Shown: in pieces, positions 33,444-41,206 of the stretch
Layout: each line of letters begins with the position of its first letter
How positions within the stretch are numbered: the stretch's first letter is position 1
Assembly (NCBI GenBank): GCA_020060625.1
Contig: JAGUZU010000154.1
Location: 1-43,936 of the forward strand
Source of the DNA: Anaerolineales bacterium
GTDB lineage: Bacteria; Chloroflexota; Anaerolineae; Anaerolineales; Villigracilaceae
Direction: 5' to 3'
DNA length: 43,936 nt
Notes under the pieces: generated by a model
The model's database searches: none
Told to the model about the DNA's origin: nothing
Seen by the model: only the letters and a program-made list of their open reading frames with translations
Program-made: the position numbers and the translations under genes

Positions 33444-34135
33444 TTCCATAGGGCAAGTGTCTCTTCGGCGGGGTGATAGATGGCGGTGTGCAAGGGAGTG
33501 TCGCGCAGGGTGTAACGGCGCGCTTCGGTGTCGCGTAGTTCATTGACCAAATCAGAAAAGCGGGTCAGGTCATCGGTTTCGTACACTACGACAAATTCCT
33601 GATTCTGCAAACCAAAAGAATAAAGAAGCAATTGGCTGATGTCTTCGTATTGCTTTCCAATGCGGATGTGTTCGTTCATCATGCCCTGACGCGCATCACG
33701 GCTCATCAAATACCATTCGGTCGTTTTGGAGAAGGGATAGATGACGAGATAGGTTCTATGTTCATCGGAGAACGGATCAATCTCCTGCTTCGAGCGCGCC
33801 TTCGAATATTGCGACGGACGCGTGAAGCCCCAGAGCGAATCCTTTTGTTCGATCAAGTGACGATAGGGAGTCAATGCCTTCGTGAATTTCTCAAAGAAGA
33901 CAGCGGTGTCTCGATTGTCGTTGACGGTCAAGGCAGACCAGACGATCAAGTCCACGTCATGTTCAGTTCCCTGGAACAAATCCACTTTCTGAGTGGCGGC
34001 GCGTAATGCAGTCAGCCAATTCTCATGAAAATCCGCACGTTCGTCCGCGCCCAGGGACCAATAAGCATCCTTGAAGGAAAACAAAGCGTAATGGTTGAAC
34101 GTGCGCAGGGATTGTTCGGTTGTGTCTGTGGTCAT
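33440..34135 (-). CDS. hemQ: Coproheme decarboxylase (HemQ/ChdC, chlorite dismutase family)
   Basis: The 231-aa protein matches HemQ: SLWGFTRPSQYS, the putative catalytic tyrosine Y133 in VIYPFSK, WYLMSRDARQGMMNEHIRIG with the proximal haem ligand H156, and LYSFGLQNQEFVVVYETDD. It decarboxylates two propionates of coproheme III to vinyls, using peroxide, giving haem b. GGAG lies five bases before the ATG, and the stop overlaps hemE by ATGA. Its presence, with no hemF or hemN in the cluster, defines the coproporphyrin-dependent route. Confidence 0.95.
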   Translation of the reverse strand: MTTDTTEQSLRTFNHYALFSFKDAYWSLGADERADFHENWLTALRAATQKVDLFQGTEHDVDLIVWSALTVNDNRDTAVFFEKFTKALTPYRHLIEQKDSLWGFTRPSQYSKARSKQEIDPFSDEHRTYLVIYPFSKTTEWYLMSRDARQGMMNEHIRIGKQYEDISQLLLYSFGLQNQEFVVVYETDDLTRFSDLVNELRDTEARRYTLRDTPLHTAIYHPAEETLALWK

Positions 34136-34148
34136 TTATTCTCCATAC

Positions 34149-34181
34149 AGACCCTAAAGGTTTTGAAAACCTTTAGGGTCT
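34149..34181. repeat. Perfect 33-bp palindrome at the 3' end of the radical SAM gene
   Basis: AGACCCTAAAGGTTTT (34149-34164) and AAAACCTTTAGGGTCT (34166-34181) are exact reverse complements around one base. It encodes the last nine residues of the radical SAM protein (RDPKGFQNL) and its stop codon. It could act as a processing or attenuation hairpin before hemQ; there is no T-tract. Confidence 0.85.
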
Positions 34182-35323
34182 CTCCCCTGTGGAACATATA
34201 AACAAGCGGAGTCTGTTTCGAGATAATCACCCGTCACACCATAGGCGCGCCCGCGCTGACCGCCGCACACGTCGCGGTATTCACAGACGTGACAGCGTCC
34301 TTTGAGTTTGTCGGGGTCGCGCAGATCGGTGAATAGTTGCGAGTGACGATACACCTCCACCACATCGTCCGTGCGGACATCCCCCGCCGTGATCGGCAAA
34401 AATCCAGACGGCTGAATCTCGCCGATGTGCGAGATGAACAGAAAGCCGTTGCCGTCATTGACACCGCGCGTTGGGCGGTTCAGACCGTCAGCGTATTGAA
34501 AGCCAGCCCCTTGAAACGTGACAGGCGTCCCTGAGCCTTGCTCCGCGCGTTTGCGTTCAATGGCGACGCGGCGGTACATCGGCGCGGCGGTGGCTTTGAT
34601 GTCGAACGGCGCGGTCTTCGAGAGGTCATACAGCCAGTGGAAAATGCGTTCGTGCTCTTCCGCCGAGATCATCTTCTCCGCTAACGCGCGTCCCGTAGGG
34701 ACGAGGAAAAACACCGACCACTGCACCGCGCCCACTTCCTGAATGAACGGTACCATTTCATGCAGTCGTTCATGGTTGTGCTTGGAGACAGTAGTGTTGA
34801 CCTGCACGCTCAAGCCCGCGGCGTGGGCGTTGCGCAGAATATCCATCGTGCGCTGCCATGAGCCTTCCACCTGCCTGAACGCATCGTGCGCCGCGGTGTC
34901 AGGCGCATCGAGACTCAAGGCAATGCGGCGAATGCCCGCCTTATGCGCTTTTTTGAGCCGTTCGATGGTTGGCAATGCCGTCGCGGTGGGAGTCAACGAA
35001 CAGCGCAATCCCTTTTGCGTGGCGTGAGCGATCAACTCGAACAGGTCACGGCGCATCATCGGGTCGCCGCCTGTGAACACGAGAATCGGCGAGCCAAAAT
35101 CTGCGAGGCGGTCAATCAATTTCTTCGCTTCATCTGTGTTGAGTTCACGCGGGTCGCGCGCGTGCTGGGCATCTGCGCGGCAATGGACGCAGGCAAAGGC
35201 GCAGGCGCGCGTCACCTCCCAGGCGATGGTGAAGGGCGCGAGATTGAAATCGGCGTGGGTCATGCGTTCATTGTGCAGTGACCGCTCGGCGGCGGCGCGC
35301 TCGCTAAGGTTTTGTAATGTCAT
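34154..35323 (-). CDS. Radical SAM/SPASM protein, AhbD/NirJ-like, haem-cluster associated
   Basis: The 389-aa enzyme has the radical SAM cluster motif C41-x3-C45-x2-C48 (TRACAFACVHCRAD), the SAM-binding GGDP motif (LVFTGGDPMMRRDL), and a C-terminal SPASM-type cysteine set (GRCHVCEYRDVCGGQRGRAY ... SAC) for auxiliary iron-sulphur clusters. AhbD and NirJ act on haem precursors; AhbD oxidatively decarboxylates coproheme to haem b without oxygen. Lying directly before hemQ (18-bp gap), this protein may be an anaerobic alternative for the same step, or act in haem d1-like or peptide modification. AAGGAG lies six bases before the ATG. Its C-terminus comes from a palindrome. Confidence 0.85.
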   Translation of the reverse strand: MTLQNLSERAAAERSLHNERMTHADFNLAPFTIAWEVTRACAFACVHCRADAQHARDPRELNTDEAKKLIDRLADFGSPILVFTGGDPMMRRDLFELIAHATQKGLRCSLTPTATALPTIERLKKAHKAGIRRIALSLDAPDTAAHDAFRQVEGSWQRTMDILRNAHAAGLSVQVNTTVSKHNHERLHEMVPFIQEVGAVQWSVFFLVPTGRALAEKMISAEEHERIFHWLYDLSKTAPFDIKATAAPMYRRVAIERKRAEQGSGTPVTFQGAGFQYADGLNRPTRGVNDGNGFLFISHIGEIQPSGFLPITAGDVRTDDVVEVYRHSQLFTDLRDPDKLKGRCHVCEYRDVCGGQRGRAYGVTGDYLETDSACLYVPQGRDPKGFQNL

Positions 35324-35338
35324 TGGATCTCCTTCGAT

Positions 35339-35402
35339 TCGTGTTACGTGTTGCGTGGTGCGTCTTGCGTTCGATAAAACGGAACACGCTCTACGCTACA
35401 CG
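35339..35402. repeat. Degenerate tandem repeat (CGTGTTGCGT type) between hemB and radical SAM gene
   Basis: GTGTTACGTG, TTGCGTGGTG and CGTCTTGCGT occur as near-tandem variants, followed by ACGCTCTACGCTACACG in the opposite sense. It fills most of the 72-bp gap and supplies the last codons of hemB. Confidence 0.55.
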
Positions 35403-36442
35403 GTTTTCATCCAATTTGCCGCGTCCACGGCGTGATAGGTAATGATGACATCCGCGCCCGCGCGTTTGATGGACGTGAGCGTTTCGAGCGTGACCTTTGC
35501 TTCATCCACCCAGCCGTTCGCGGCGGCGGCTTTGATCATCGAATACTCGCCGCTGACGTTGTATGCCGCCATCGGCAGTTCGGGGAAGGCGTCCTTCACG
35601 ACGCGGATCACATCGAGATATGCCAGCGCGGGCTTGACCATCAACATGTCCGCGCCTTCATCCACATCCAGCGCGGCTTCACGCAAGGCTTCGCGCACAT
35701 TAGCAGGGTCCATCTGATGAGATTTTCTATCGCCGAACTTTGGCGCACCCTCCGCCGCATCGCGGAACGGTCCGTAGAATGATGATGCATATTTCACCGC
35801 ATACGACAGGATCGGCAGGTTCTCATACCCCGCTCCATCCAACCCTGTGCGGATCGCCGCGACCATGCCATCCATCATGCCGCTCGGCGCAACAATATCT
35901 GCACCGCATTCGGCGTGCGAGATTGCCACCTTCGCCAACACATCCAGCGTCGGGTCGTTCAGCACATACCCCTCAGGCAAGCCCGCATGAAAATGTTCAC
36001 CCGTATTCAAAATTCCGCAGTGTCCATGATCGGTGTACTCGCACAAACACACATCAGTAACAACAACCATCTCAGGGATTTCCTTCTTGATGGCGCGAAT
36101 CGCCTGCTGGACAATTCCATCTTCCGCGAAATTCTCCAGCCCAATCGGATCCTTCTCTTTTGGAATTCCAAACAGGATGACAGCGCTCACCCCTGACTTT
36201 GCGGCTGATTCTGTTTCCCGAACCGCTTCCGCCACTGACAGTTGATACACGCCAGGCATCGAGCCGATGGCAGTTCGCCCCGTCCCATGCCGCACGAAGA
36301 GCGGATAAATGAAATCGCGCGCGTTGAGTTCGGTCTCGCGAATCATCGCACGGATGGCGGGGTTGGCACGTAATCTGCGCGGACGGACCAATTTACGATT
36401 TAAGATTAACGATTGACGATTTTCAAGTTCAATCAGAGTCAT
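35396..36442 (-). CDS. hemB: Delta-aminolevulinic acid dehydratase (porphobilinogen synthase)
   Basis: The 348-aa enzyme condenses two 5-aminolevulinates to porphobilinogen. The metal site cysteines are C132, C134 and C142 ([13 protein letters not shown]), indicating a zinc enzyme. K217 ([18 protein letters not shown]) and K270 ([13 protein letters not shown]) are the Schiff-base lysines. The start overlaps the hemD stop by ATGA. The first about 18 residues ([15 protein letters not shown]) are encoded by an AATCGT-type tandem repeat and precede the normal family start ([12 protein letters not shown]). Confidence 0.97.
   Translation of the reverse strand: MTLIELENRQSLILNRKLVRPRRLRANPAIRAMIRETELNARDFIYPLFVRHGTGRTAIGSMPGVYQLSVAEAVRETESAAKSGVSAVILFGIPKEKDPIGLENFAEDGIVQQAIRAIKKEIPEMVVVTDVCLCEYTDHGHCGILNTGEHFHAGLPEGYVLNDPTLDVLAKVAISHAECGADIVAPSGMMDGMVAAIRTGLDGAGYENLPILSYAVKYASSFYGPFRDAAEGAPKFGDRKSHQMDPANVREALREAALDVDEGADMLMVKPALAYLDVIRVVKDAFPELPMAAYNVSGEYSMIKAAAANGWVDEAKVTLETLTSIKRAGADVIITYHAVDAANWMKTV
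36388..36428 (-). repeat. AATCGT-type tandem repeat encoding the HemB N-terminus
   Basis: On the minus strand AATCGTCAATCGTTAATCTT is followed by AAATCGTAAATTGG: a hexamer/heptamer motif repeated four times. It is translated as [12 protein letters not shown] at the start of hemB. Confidence 0.6.
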
Positions 36443-37242
36443 AATTTCTCCGTATGCGTGATGGCTTCGATCAAGCCTTCGGTTGTGTATTCTTTTGCAA
36501 CAACAAGTTTGACCAACCCTTCCTCTTTTGCAGCTTGTTCGGTAATGGGACCAATGCAGGCGAATAAAGGATTGTTTGGAAGGTTCAAAGGATCGAGTCC
36601 GTTTTGTTTGCAGATGGCAACGAAATTTTGGACAGTGGATGGGCTGGTCAGGGTCACAACATCCACAACTGATTTCAACGTGGCGATTCCTTCGGGGTCA
36701 GGTTTTGTGGGCAAGGTTTTATAAACAGCAATTTCATGTGCGATTCCGCCAGCATCCGCAATCGCTTCAGGCAATGCTTTGCGTGCGATCTCAGCGCGTG
36801 GGAGCAAAACCCACTTTCCCTGCAAATTTCCCAGCCCAGGCAGGATGGCTTCGGCAACATATTCTTCAGGGACAAAATCAGGTTCGATGCTGTATTTGCG
36901 TAATGCCTCGGCGGTTTTTGGTCCAATGGCGGCAACGCGAATACCCTCACCCTGCCCTCTCCCAAAGGGAGAGGGGAAGCGCTCGCGCGAAGAGTCCACC
37001 TCTCCCCGCGGGAGAGGGATTAGGGGTGAGGGAGAACACACAACGTCCACGGCATTGACCGATGTGAATACCACCCACTCATAACAATTCAATTTCTCAA
37101 GCGCACGTTCTAATGCGATGTTTTTCTCAATCGGCTGGATTTCGATGACAGGGAAGAAGATCGGCTTGAAGCCTGCGGAACGCAGTTTCGTTGCAAAGTC
37201 ATCGGCTTGGGCGCGGGGGCGGGTGATTAAGATACGTGTCAT
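36439..37242 (-). CDS. hemD: Uroporphyrinogen-III synthase with repeat-encoded insertion
   Basis: The 267-aa enzyme closes hydroxymethylbilane to uroporphyrinogen III. The family pattern is visible as [44 protein letters not shown] and [15 protein letters not shown]. Residues about 69-101 (starting [15 protein letters not shown]) are not part of the family; they are the translation of two back-to-back CCCTCACCCC elements, lying in the loop between the FTSVNAV helix and VAAIG. The frame is kept, so the enzyme may still fold with this loop extended. It overlaps hemB by ATGA and follows hemC by 30 bp. Confidence 0.93.
   Translation of the reverse strand: MTRILITRPRAQADDFATKLRSAGFKPIFFPVIEIQPIEKNIALERALEKLNCYEWVVFTSVNAVDVVCSPSPLIPLPRGEVDSSRERFPSPFGRGQGEGIRVAAIGPKTAEALRKYSIEPDFVPEEYVAEAILPGLGNLQGKWVLLPRAEIARKALPEAIADAGGIAHEIAVYKTLPTKPDPEGIATLKSVVDVVTLTSPSTVQNFVAICKQNGLDPLNLPNNPLFACIGPITEQAAKEEGLVKLVVAKEYTTEGLIEAITHTEKL
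36944..37033 (-). repeat. Double CCCTCACCCC palindromic element inside hemD
   Basis: CCCTCACCCTGCCCTCTCCC with AAAGGGAGAGGGGA is followed by CACCTCTCCCCGCGGGAGAG and GGATTAGGGGTGAGGGA. The whole 90-bp unit has the layout of the intergenic copies at 11281-11376 and 22685-22759, and its length is a multiple of three. It is translated in frame. Confidence 0.9.
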
Positions 37243-37272
37243 GTGTTTAGGTATCAGGTGTCAGGTTGCAAG

Positions 37273-38193
37273 TTACACGTTACAAGTTGCGAGAATTTCG
37301 TCCGCGCCTTGTGCAATGGCTTGTTGAGAAAGTTTCATCCCAAGTTCAAGCGCTTCCGTTCCTTCATCTGTGACTTTCACAACCTTCTTTCCATCTTCCG
37401 AGATCACCAAGCCCGTCAGACTGATTACTGCTGGCTGATGACTGTTCAATTCGGCAAACGCCGCCACAGGCACCGCACACCCTCCACCCAGTCCTTGCAG
37501 AAACGCCCGTTCGGCAGTGACTGCTTTGCGGGTGGCTTGATCTTCGAGTTTGGAAAGCAATGTGAGCGTGACTTCATCGTCTGCGCGGCATTGGATCGCG
37601 AGCGCGCCCTGCCCAGGCGCGGGAAGCATCACGTCCAACGAAAGCCATTCGGTGACGTGTGAGTCCAAGCCGAGGCGGGTCAACCCTGCGCCTGCGAGGA
37701 TGATGGCATCATATTGACCATTCAGCGCTTTTCGTAAACGTGTATCCACATTGCCGCGCAGGGACTGGATTCGAAGGTCTGGGCGGAGGGAAAGGATTTG
37801 GGCAGCGCGGCGCAGGCTCGAGGTCCCGACTGAGGCGTTGGGCGGCAGTAGAGCAAGTCTCAGACTTGCTCTACTAATCAGCGCATCCCGCACTTCGGCG
37901 CGGGCGGGGATGCATCCAACGGTCAATCCAGCAGGGTTTTCAACAGGCAAATCTTTGAGGGAATGAACCGCGCAGTGGACATCACCGTTGAGCAGTTCGG
38001 ATTCGAGTTCTTGGGTGAAGAGTCCCTTACCGCCAATTTCAGGCAAAGGTTTATCGAGAATTTTGTCACCTTGCGTAGTGATGATTTTTTCTTCACACTC
38101 GAGATTTGGATGAACCGTTTGCAAAGCATTGATAACCCATTGGGTTTGCCAGCGGGCGAGTTTTGAAGGACGGGTGGCAAAAGTTAGTCTCAT
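37273..38193 (-). CDS. hemC: Hydroxymethylbilane synthase (porphobilinogen deaminase)
   Basis: The 306-aa enzyme polymerises four porphobilinogens. It has TRPSKLARWQTQWV, GGKGLFTQELE, the catalytic aspartate in HSLKDLP (D81), VGTSSLRRAAQ, LRGNVDTRLRKL-like LRGNVDTRLRK, and the dipyrromethane cofactor cysteine C239 (GGGCAVPVAAF). Residues about 107-116 (SRASLRLALL) are encoded by a perfect palindrome that replaces, without changing length, the usual variable segment before LPP. The last residues come from an ACGTTACAAGTT-type tandem repeat. It follows hemA by 22 bp. Confidence 0.97.
   Translation of the reverse strand: MRLTFATRPSKLARWQTQWVINALQTVHPNLECEEKIITTQGDKILDKPLPEIGGKGLFTQELESELLNGDVHCAVHSLKDLPVENPAGLTVGCIPARAEVRDALISRASLRLALLPPNASVGTSSLRRAAQILSLRPDLRIQSLRGNVDTRLRKALNGQYDAIILAGAGLTRLGLDSHVTEWLSLDVMLPAPGQGALAIQCRADDEVTLTLLSKLEDQATRKAVTAERAFLQGLGGGCAVPVAAFAELNSHQPAVISLTGLVISEDGKKVVKVTDEGTEALELGMKLSQQAIAQGADEILATCNV
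37847..37875. repeat. Perfect 29-bp palindrome inside hemC
   Basis: AGTAGAGCAAGTCT (37847-37860) and AGACTTGCTCTACT (37862-37875) are exact reverse complements around a single C. It is translated as SRASLRLALL in the middle of hemC. Perfect symmetry inside a coding region suggests recent arrival or selection on the DNA/RNA itself. Confidence 0.9.
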
Positions 38194-38307
38194 GGTCGGG
38201 TAGTCGGATGGTCTGCTAGTCGGCGGATGAAGCGGTCAAAGATCGAAGGTCAAAAGTCGGATTGGGGGGACGTTTGACTTTCGACTTTCGACTTTCGACG
38301 TTTAACT
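38194..38307. repeat. Tandem repeat block at the hemA 3' end (GTCGAAA and TAGTCGG units)
   Basis: Three copies of GTCGAAA lie near 38280-38300, with GGTCAAA/GATCGAAGG variants to 38234, and GGTAGTCGGATGGTCTGCTAG in the gap to hemC. The block encodes the last about 25 residues of HemA (NVESRKSKVKRPPNPTFDLR and onward). Confidence 0.7.
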
Positions 38308-39616
38308 CAATTCCACATGGCTTTCCTGAAAAACTGCATAAGCCTCCGCCTTGTTCGAGTCCAAAGAGCGTGCGGGCGACGGCGGCATATTCGGGTGCAT
38401 GAGGACAAGACGCTTCGGCACGCAGACGGTTGGTGGGCGCGTGCAAAATTTGCTTGACCAGCGCCTGGGTCATGGCTTCGATGCGGACACGTTCGGCTTC
38501 GGTCAGGTCAGGCAGGCGGTGTAATGTTTTTTCGAGCATTTCCTTGCGGATGCTTTCCGCCTGCTGACGGATATCGGAGATGATCGGAATCATCTCAAGT
38601 GACTTCATGTATTCTTCAAATTCTTTGATCTCTTCATCGAGAATGGATTTAACTTGCGGTACTTCCGCCATACGTTCGGCAAGCGCGCCTTCGAGTTTTT
38701 CATTCAGGTGATCGATGTCGTATAGTTTGACGTGGGGAATTTTTGACGCATCGGGGTCAATGTCGCGCGGCACGGCAATATCGATCAACACCAACGGACG
38801 CTGCATACGCGCTTGCATGGCATGTTTAACCATTTCGGCAGACAGGATCGTATGCGGCGCGCCCGTGGAGGAGATCAAGATGTCGGCAGACACCAGTGCA
38901 GAATCAAGATTTTCAAAGGTCGTGATTTGCGCATCCCAGCGGTCTGCAATCGTATGAGCGCGTTCCAAGGTGCGGTTGACAACGATGATTTTCTGCGCCC
39001 CGCGTTTTCGCAACGCTTCCACTGCCAGTTCCGCCATTTCGCCCGCGCCGAGGATGACCACTTGTGCCTCGGCAATCGGATGAACAACTCGTTCTGCCAG
39101 TGACGCCGCAAGCGAAGAAACGGATGCGGGGTTGCGGCTGATACCCGTCTCAGTGCGGGCGCGCTTCCCTGCGTGAATGGCGGATTGAAAGAGACGATTG
39201 AGCACAGGTCCCGCCATATTTTGTCCGCGGGAAAGTTCCAATGAACGAACGATCTGCCCTAAAATCTGCGGTTCGCCAATGACGAGGGAGTCCAGTCCTG
39301 CCGCGACTTCAAAGAGATGGCGGGCGACATCGAGATCTTCATATCGGTAGGAATGAGCGCGAAACTGCTTCGCGGGCACACCGCACGCGTCCGACAAAAA
39401 AGCCTCCAGTTCGGCAATTGCCATGTGACTGGAGGCGGCGTAGAGTTCGGTACGATTACAGGTAGAGATGATGACCAGTTCCGCAATGGATGCGGAGAGA
39501 TGCCCACATGCCAGGCGGGCTAGCGCGGAACGAATCGCATCTTCGCTGAGCGAGAATTGCTCACGAAGTTCAATGGGTGTGGTGTTGTGATTGAGACCGA
39601 GGCAGTAAATGTGCAT
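38216..39616 (-). CDS. hemA: Glutamyl-tRNA reductase, first gene of the haem operon
   Basis: The 466-aa enzyme reduces glutamyl-tRNA to glutamate-1-semialdehyde with NADPH. The catalytic cysteine is C53 (ISTCNRTELYAA); LVIGEPQILGQI, SVSSLAASLAERV, the NADPH site (VVILGAGEMAELAVEAL), STGAPHTIL and DIAVPRDIDPD all follow, then the helical dimerisation domain (ILDEEIKEFEEYMKS). The C-terminal tail after about residue 435 is encoded by GTCGAAA tandem repeats. It is the first gene of the 13-gene cluster; the upstream inverted repeat at 39627-39663 is a likely control site. The Shine-Dalgarno sequence is weak. Confidence 0.97.
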   Translation of the reverse strand: MHIYCLGLNHNTTPIELREQFSLSEDAIRSALARLACGHLSASIAELVIISTCNRTELYAASSHMAIAELEAFLSDACGVPAKQFRAHSYRYEDLDVARHLFEVAAGLDSLVIGEPQILGQIVRSLELSRGQNMAGPVLNRLFQSAIHAGKRARTETGISRNPASVSSLAASLAERVVHPIAEAQVVILGAGEMAELAVEALRKRGAQKIIVVNRTLERAHTIADRWDAQITTFENLDSALVSADILISSTGAPHTILSAEMVKHAMQARMQRPLVLIDIAVPRDIDPDASKIPHVKLYDIDHLNEKLEGALAERMAEVPQVKSILDEEIKEFEEYMKSLEMIPIISDIRQQAESIRKEMLEKTLHRLPDLTEAERVRIEAMTQALVKQILHAPTNRLRAEASCPHAPEYAAVARTLFGLEQGGGLCSFSGKPCGIELNVESRKSKVKRPPNPTFDLRSLTASSAD

Positions 39617-39626
39617 TGACCAACCG

Positions 39627-39663
39627 CTTTTGATAATGAATATCCCAACTTTATTATCAAAAG
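39627..39663 (-). promoter_or_regulatory. Inverted repeat upstream of hemA (operator candidate)
   Basis: CTTTTGATAAT (39627-39637) and ATTATCAAAAG (39653-39663) are exact 11-bp inverted arms 15 bases apart, ending 11 bases before the hemA start. On the minus strand TTGATA and TATCAA inside the arms could serve as -35 and weak -10 elements (19 bp apart), so a regulator bound here would cover the promoter. The regulator is unknown. Confidence 0.55.
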
Positions 39664-39904
39664 GCGGATGGGGCTAGAGAGTTTTGTGATGGTTTTCTTT
39701 AGCAGTTCGTAAGATTATTCAGATTTATCGGGGAAGATTTGCAGGATTTGTAGAATTATGGCATTCGTTTTGTAAAAGCAGATGAATGTCATTGTCCATT
39801 GAATACGCCAGGGTTTCATTGCAGCAATGATCTGAAATATCTTAACGACACCCGGTTTCCACCTTATCCATATTTTCGTTTCACTACCGTACAAATGCTG
39901 AAAG
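39664..39904. other. Intergenic stretch upstream of hemA without recognisable gene
   Basis: The minus-strand open frame over this part (WTMTFICFYKTNAIILQILQ and similar) has no homologue I recognise, no ribosome site and runs into repeat DNA. Nothing else was seen. Confidence 0.5.
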
Positions 39905-40008
39905 GCAACCGCCAAGCCGCCAAGAACGCCAAGAAAAACAACCAAAAGATTTGAATCTTGGCGACCTTGGCGTTTGTCGCATGGCGCCATGGCGACGCTT
40001 GGCGGTTA
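39905..40008. repeat. CGCCAAG inverted repeat cluster
   Basis: CGCCAAG occurs three times on one side (39910-39933) and its reverse complement CTTGGCG three times on the other (39957-40005), with a short palindrome CATGGCGCCATGG between. The outer ends are AACCGCCAAG and CTTGGCGGTT. It can form a large hairpin between the divergent hemA and ruvB genes. Confidence 0.75.
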
Positions 40009-40150
40009 AAAAAAATGAAAAATGTACGGTAGAGAAATTTTCTTTATATTTGAAGATGACGCACCTGGGTCCGGTTGGTTACCGCTTGTTTGCTCCCCTC
40101 CATATCTGGCTGAATCACAGCAATTTACAGAGAACCACCGCAGGGTGAGG

Positions 40151-40169
40151 TACCCTTAAAGGGTATAAT
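40151..40169 (+). promoter_or_regulatory. ruvB -10 box with overlapping palindrome; probable leaderless start
   Basis: TATAAT (40164-40169) is followed after only six bases by the ruvB ATG at 40176, so the mRNA likely starts at the start codon. TACCCTT (40151-40157) and AAGGGTA (40159-40165) are exact inverted arms around one base and overlap the -10 box, suggesting repressor control. No good -35 is visible. Confidence 0.55.
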
Positions 40170-40175
40170 CCCGCC

Positions 40176-41195
40176 ATGGCAAAAACCCGTCCACTCGACC
40201 CCGAATCCAAAGCCGATGACCGCGTGGATAACGCCCTGCGTCCGCAAAGGCTGGCGGACATCATCGGACAGGATCAAGTCAGGGAAAACCTGTCCATTTT
40301 GATCGATGCGGCGAAGCACCGTAGTGAAGCGTTGGATCACGTGCTGTTTTACGGTCCGCCCGGTTTGGGAAAGACCACGCTCGCGCATGTGGTCGCCAAC
40401 GAAATGGGTGTCAACGTCAAGGTGACGGCGGGTCCCGCCATCGAGCGGGCGGGCGATCTTGCCGCCATCCTTACCAACCTCCGCGCGGGCGATGTGCTTT
40501 TTATTGACGAAATTCATCGCCTCGGACGCGCCGTCGAAGAAGTGCTGTATCCCGCGATGGAGGATTTTTCGCTGGATATCGTCATTGGCAAGGGACCTTC
40601 GGCTCGTTCCATCCGCCTGAAACTGCCTCATTTTACGGTAGTTGGCGCCACGACCAGACTCGCTCTCGTCACGGCGCCCTTGCGGGCGCGATTTGGCGCA
40701 GTCTATCGCCTGGATTATTACGACATTGAAGCGATGAAGCAGATCGTCACAAGAGCGTCGGGGTTGCTAAAGGTTCCGGCGGACGAATCAGGCATCGGCG
40801 AGGTGGCGAGGCGCGCGCGGGGAACTCCTCGCATCGCATTGCGTTTACTGCGCCGCGTCCGCGATTTTGCCCAAGTCCGCGCGGATGGCGTCATCACACA
40901 GAAAGTCGCAAAAGAAGCATTGGATTTGCTGCAAGTCGACCCGCTTGGTTTGGATGACGTAGACCGCCGCGTGCTCAAGACCATCATCGAAAAATACAGC
41001 GGCGGACCGGTGGGCTTGAACACCATCGCCGCATCCATCAGCGAGGAACAGGATACGATCATGGATGTGGTCGAGCCGTATCTGCTTCAACTTGGTTTTC
41101 TGGATAGAACTCCGCAGGGGCGCGTGGCGACCAAATCCGCGTATGAGCATTTGGGGTTTGAATACACGGAGGAAGGTCAGCAGAGATTGTTGTGA
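40176..41195 (+). CDS. ruvB: Holliday junction branch migration DNA helicase RuvB
   Basis: The 339-aa AAA+ motor has an N-terminal [19 protein letters not shown], Walker [10 protein letters not shown] (60-68), Walker [16 protein letters not shown], sensor [18 protein letters not shown] and arginine finger region, and the C-terminal winged helix ([16 protein letters not shown] ... [17 protein letters not shown]). RuvB hexamers pull DNA through RuvA-bound Holliday junctions; ruvA and ruvC are not in the window. The gene ends two bases into the next frame, with the lipoprotein gene starting 11 bases later. Confidence 0.97.
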   Translation: MAKTRPLDPESKADDRVDNALRPQRLADIIGQDQVRENLSILIDAAKHRSEALDHVLFYGPPGLGKTTLAHVVANEMGVNVKVTAGPAIERAGDLAAILTNLRAGDVLFIDEIHRLGRAVEEVLYPAMEDFSLDIVIGKGPSARSIRLKLPHFTVVGATTRLALVTAPLRARFGAVYRLDYYDIEAMKQIVTRASGLLKVPADESGIGEVARRARGTPRIALRLLRRVRDFAQVRADGVITQKVAKEALDLLQVDPLGLDDVDRRVLKTIIEKYSGGPVGLNTIAASISEEQDTIMDVVEPYLLQLGFLDRTPQGRVATKSAYEHLGFEYTEEGQQRLL

Positions 41196-41206
41196 TGGGA
41201 GTAAAG

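Noticed and set aside
39715-39990. 91-codon minus-strand frame upstream of hemA
   Set aside because: No ribosome site, its first part is the CGCCAAG repeat, and no family is recognisable.
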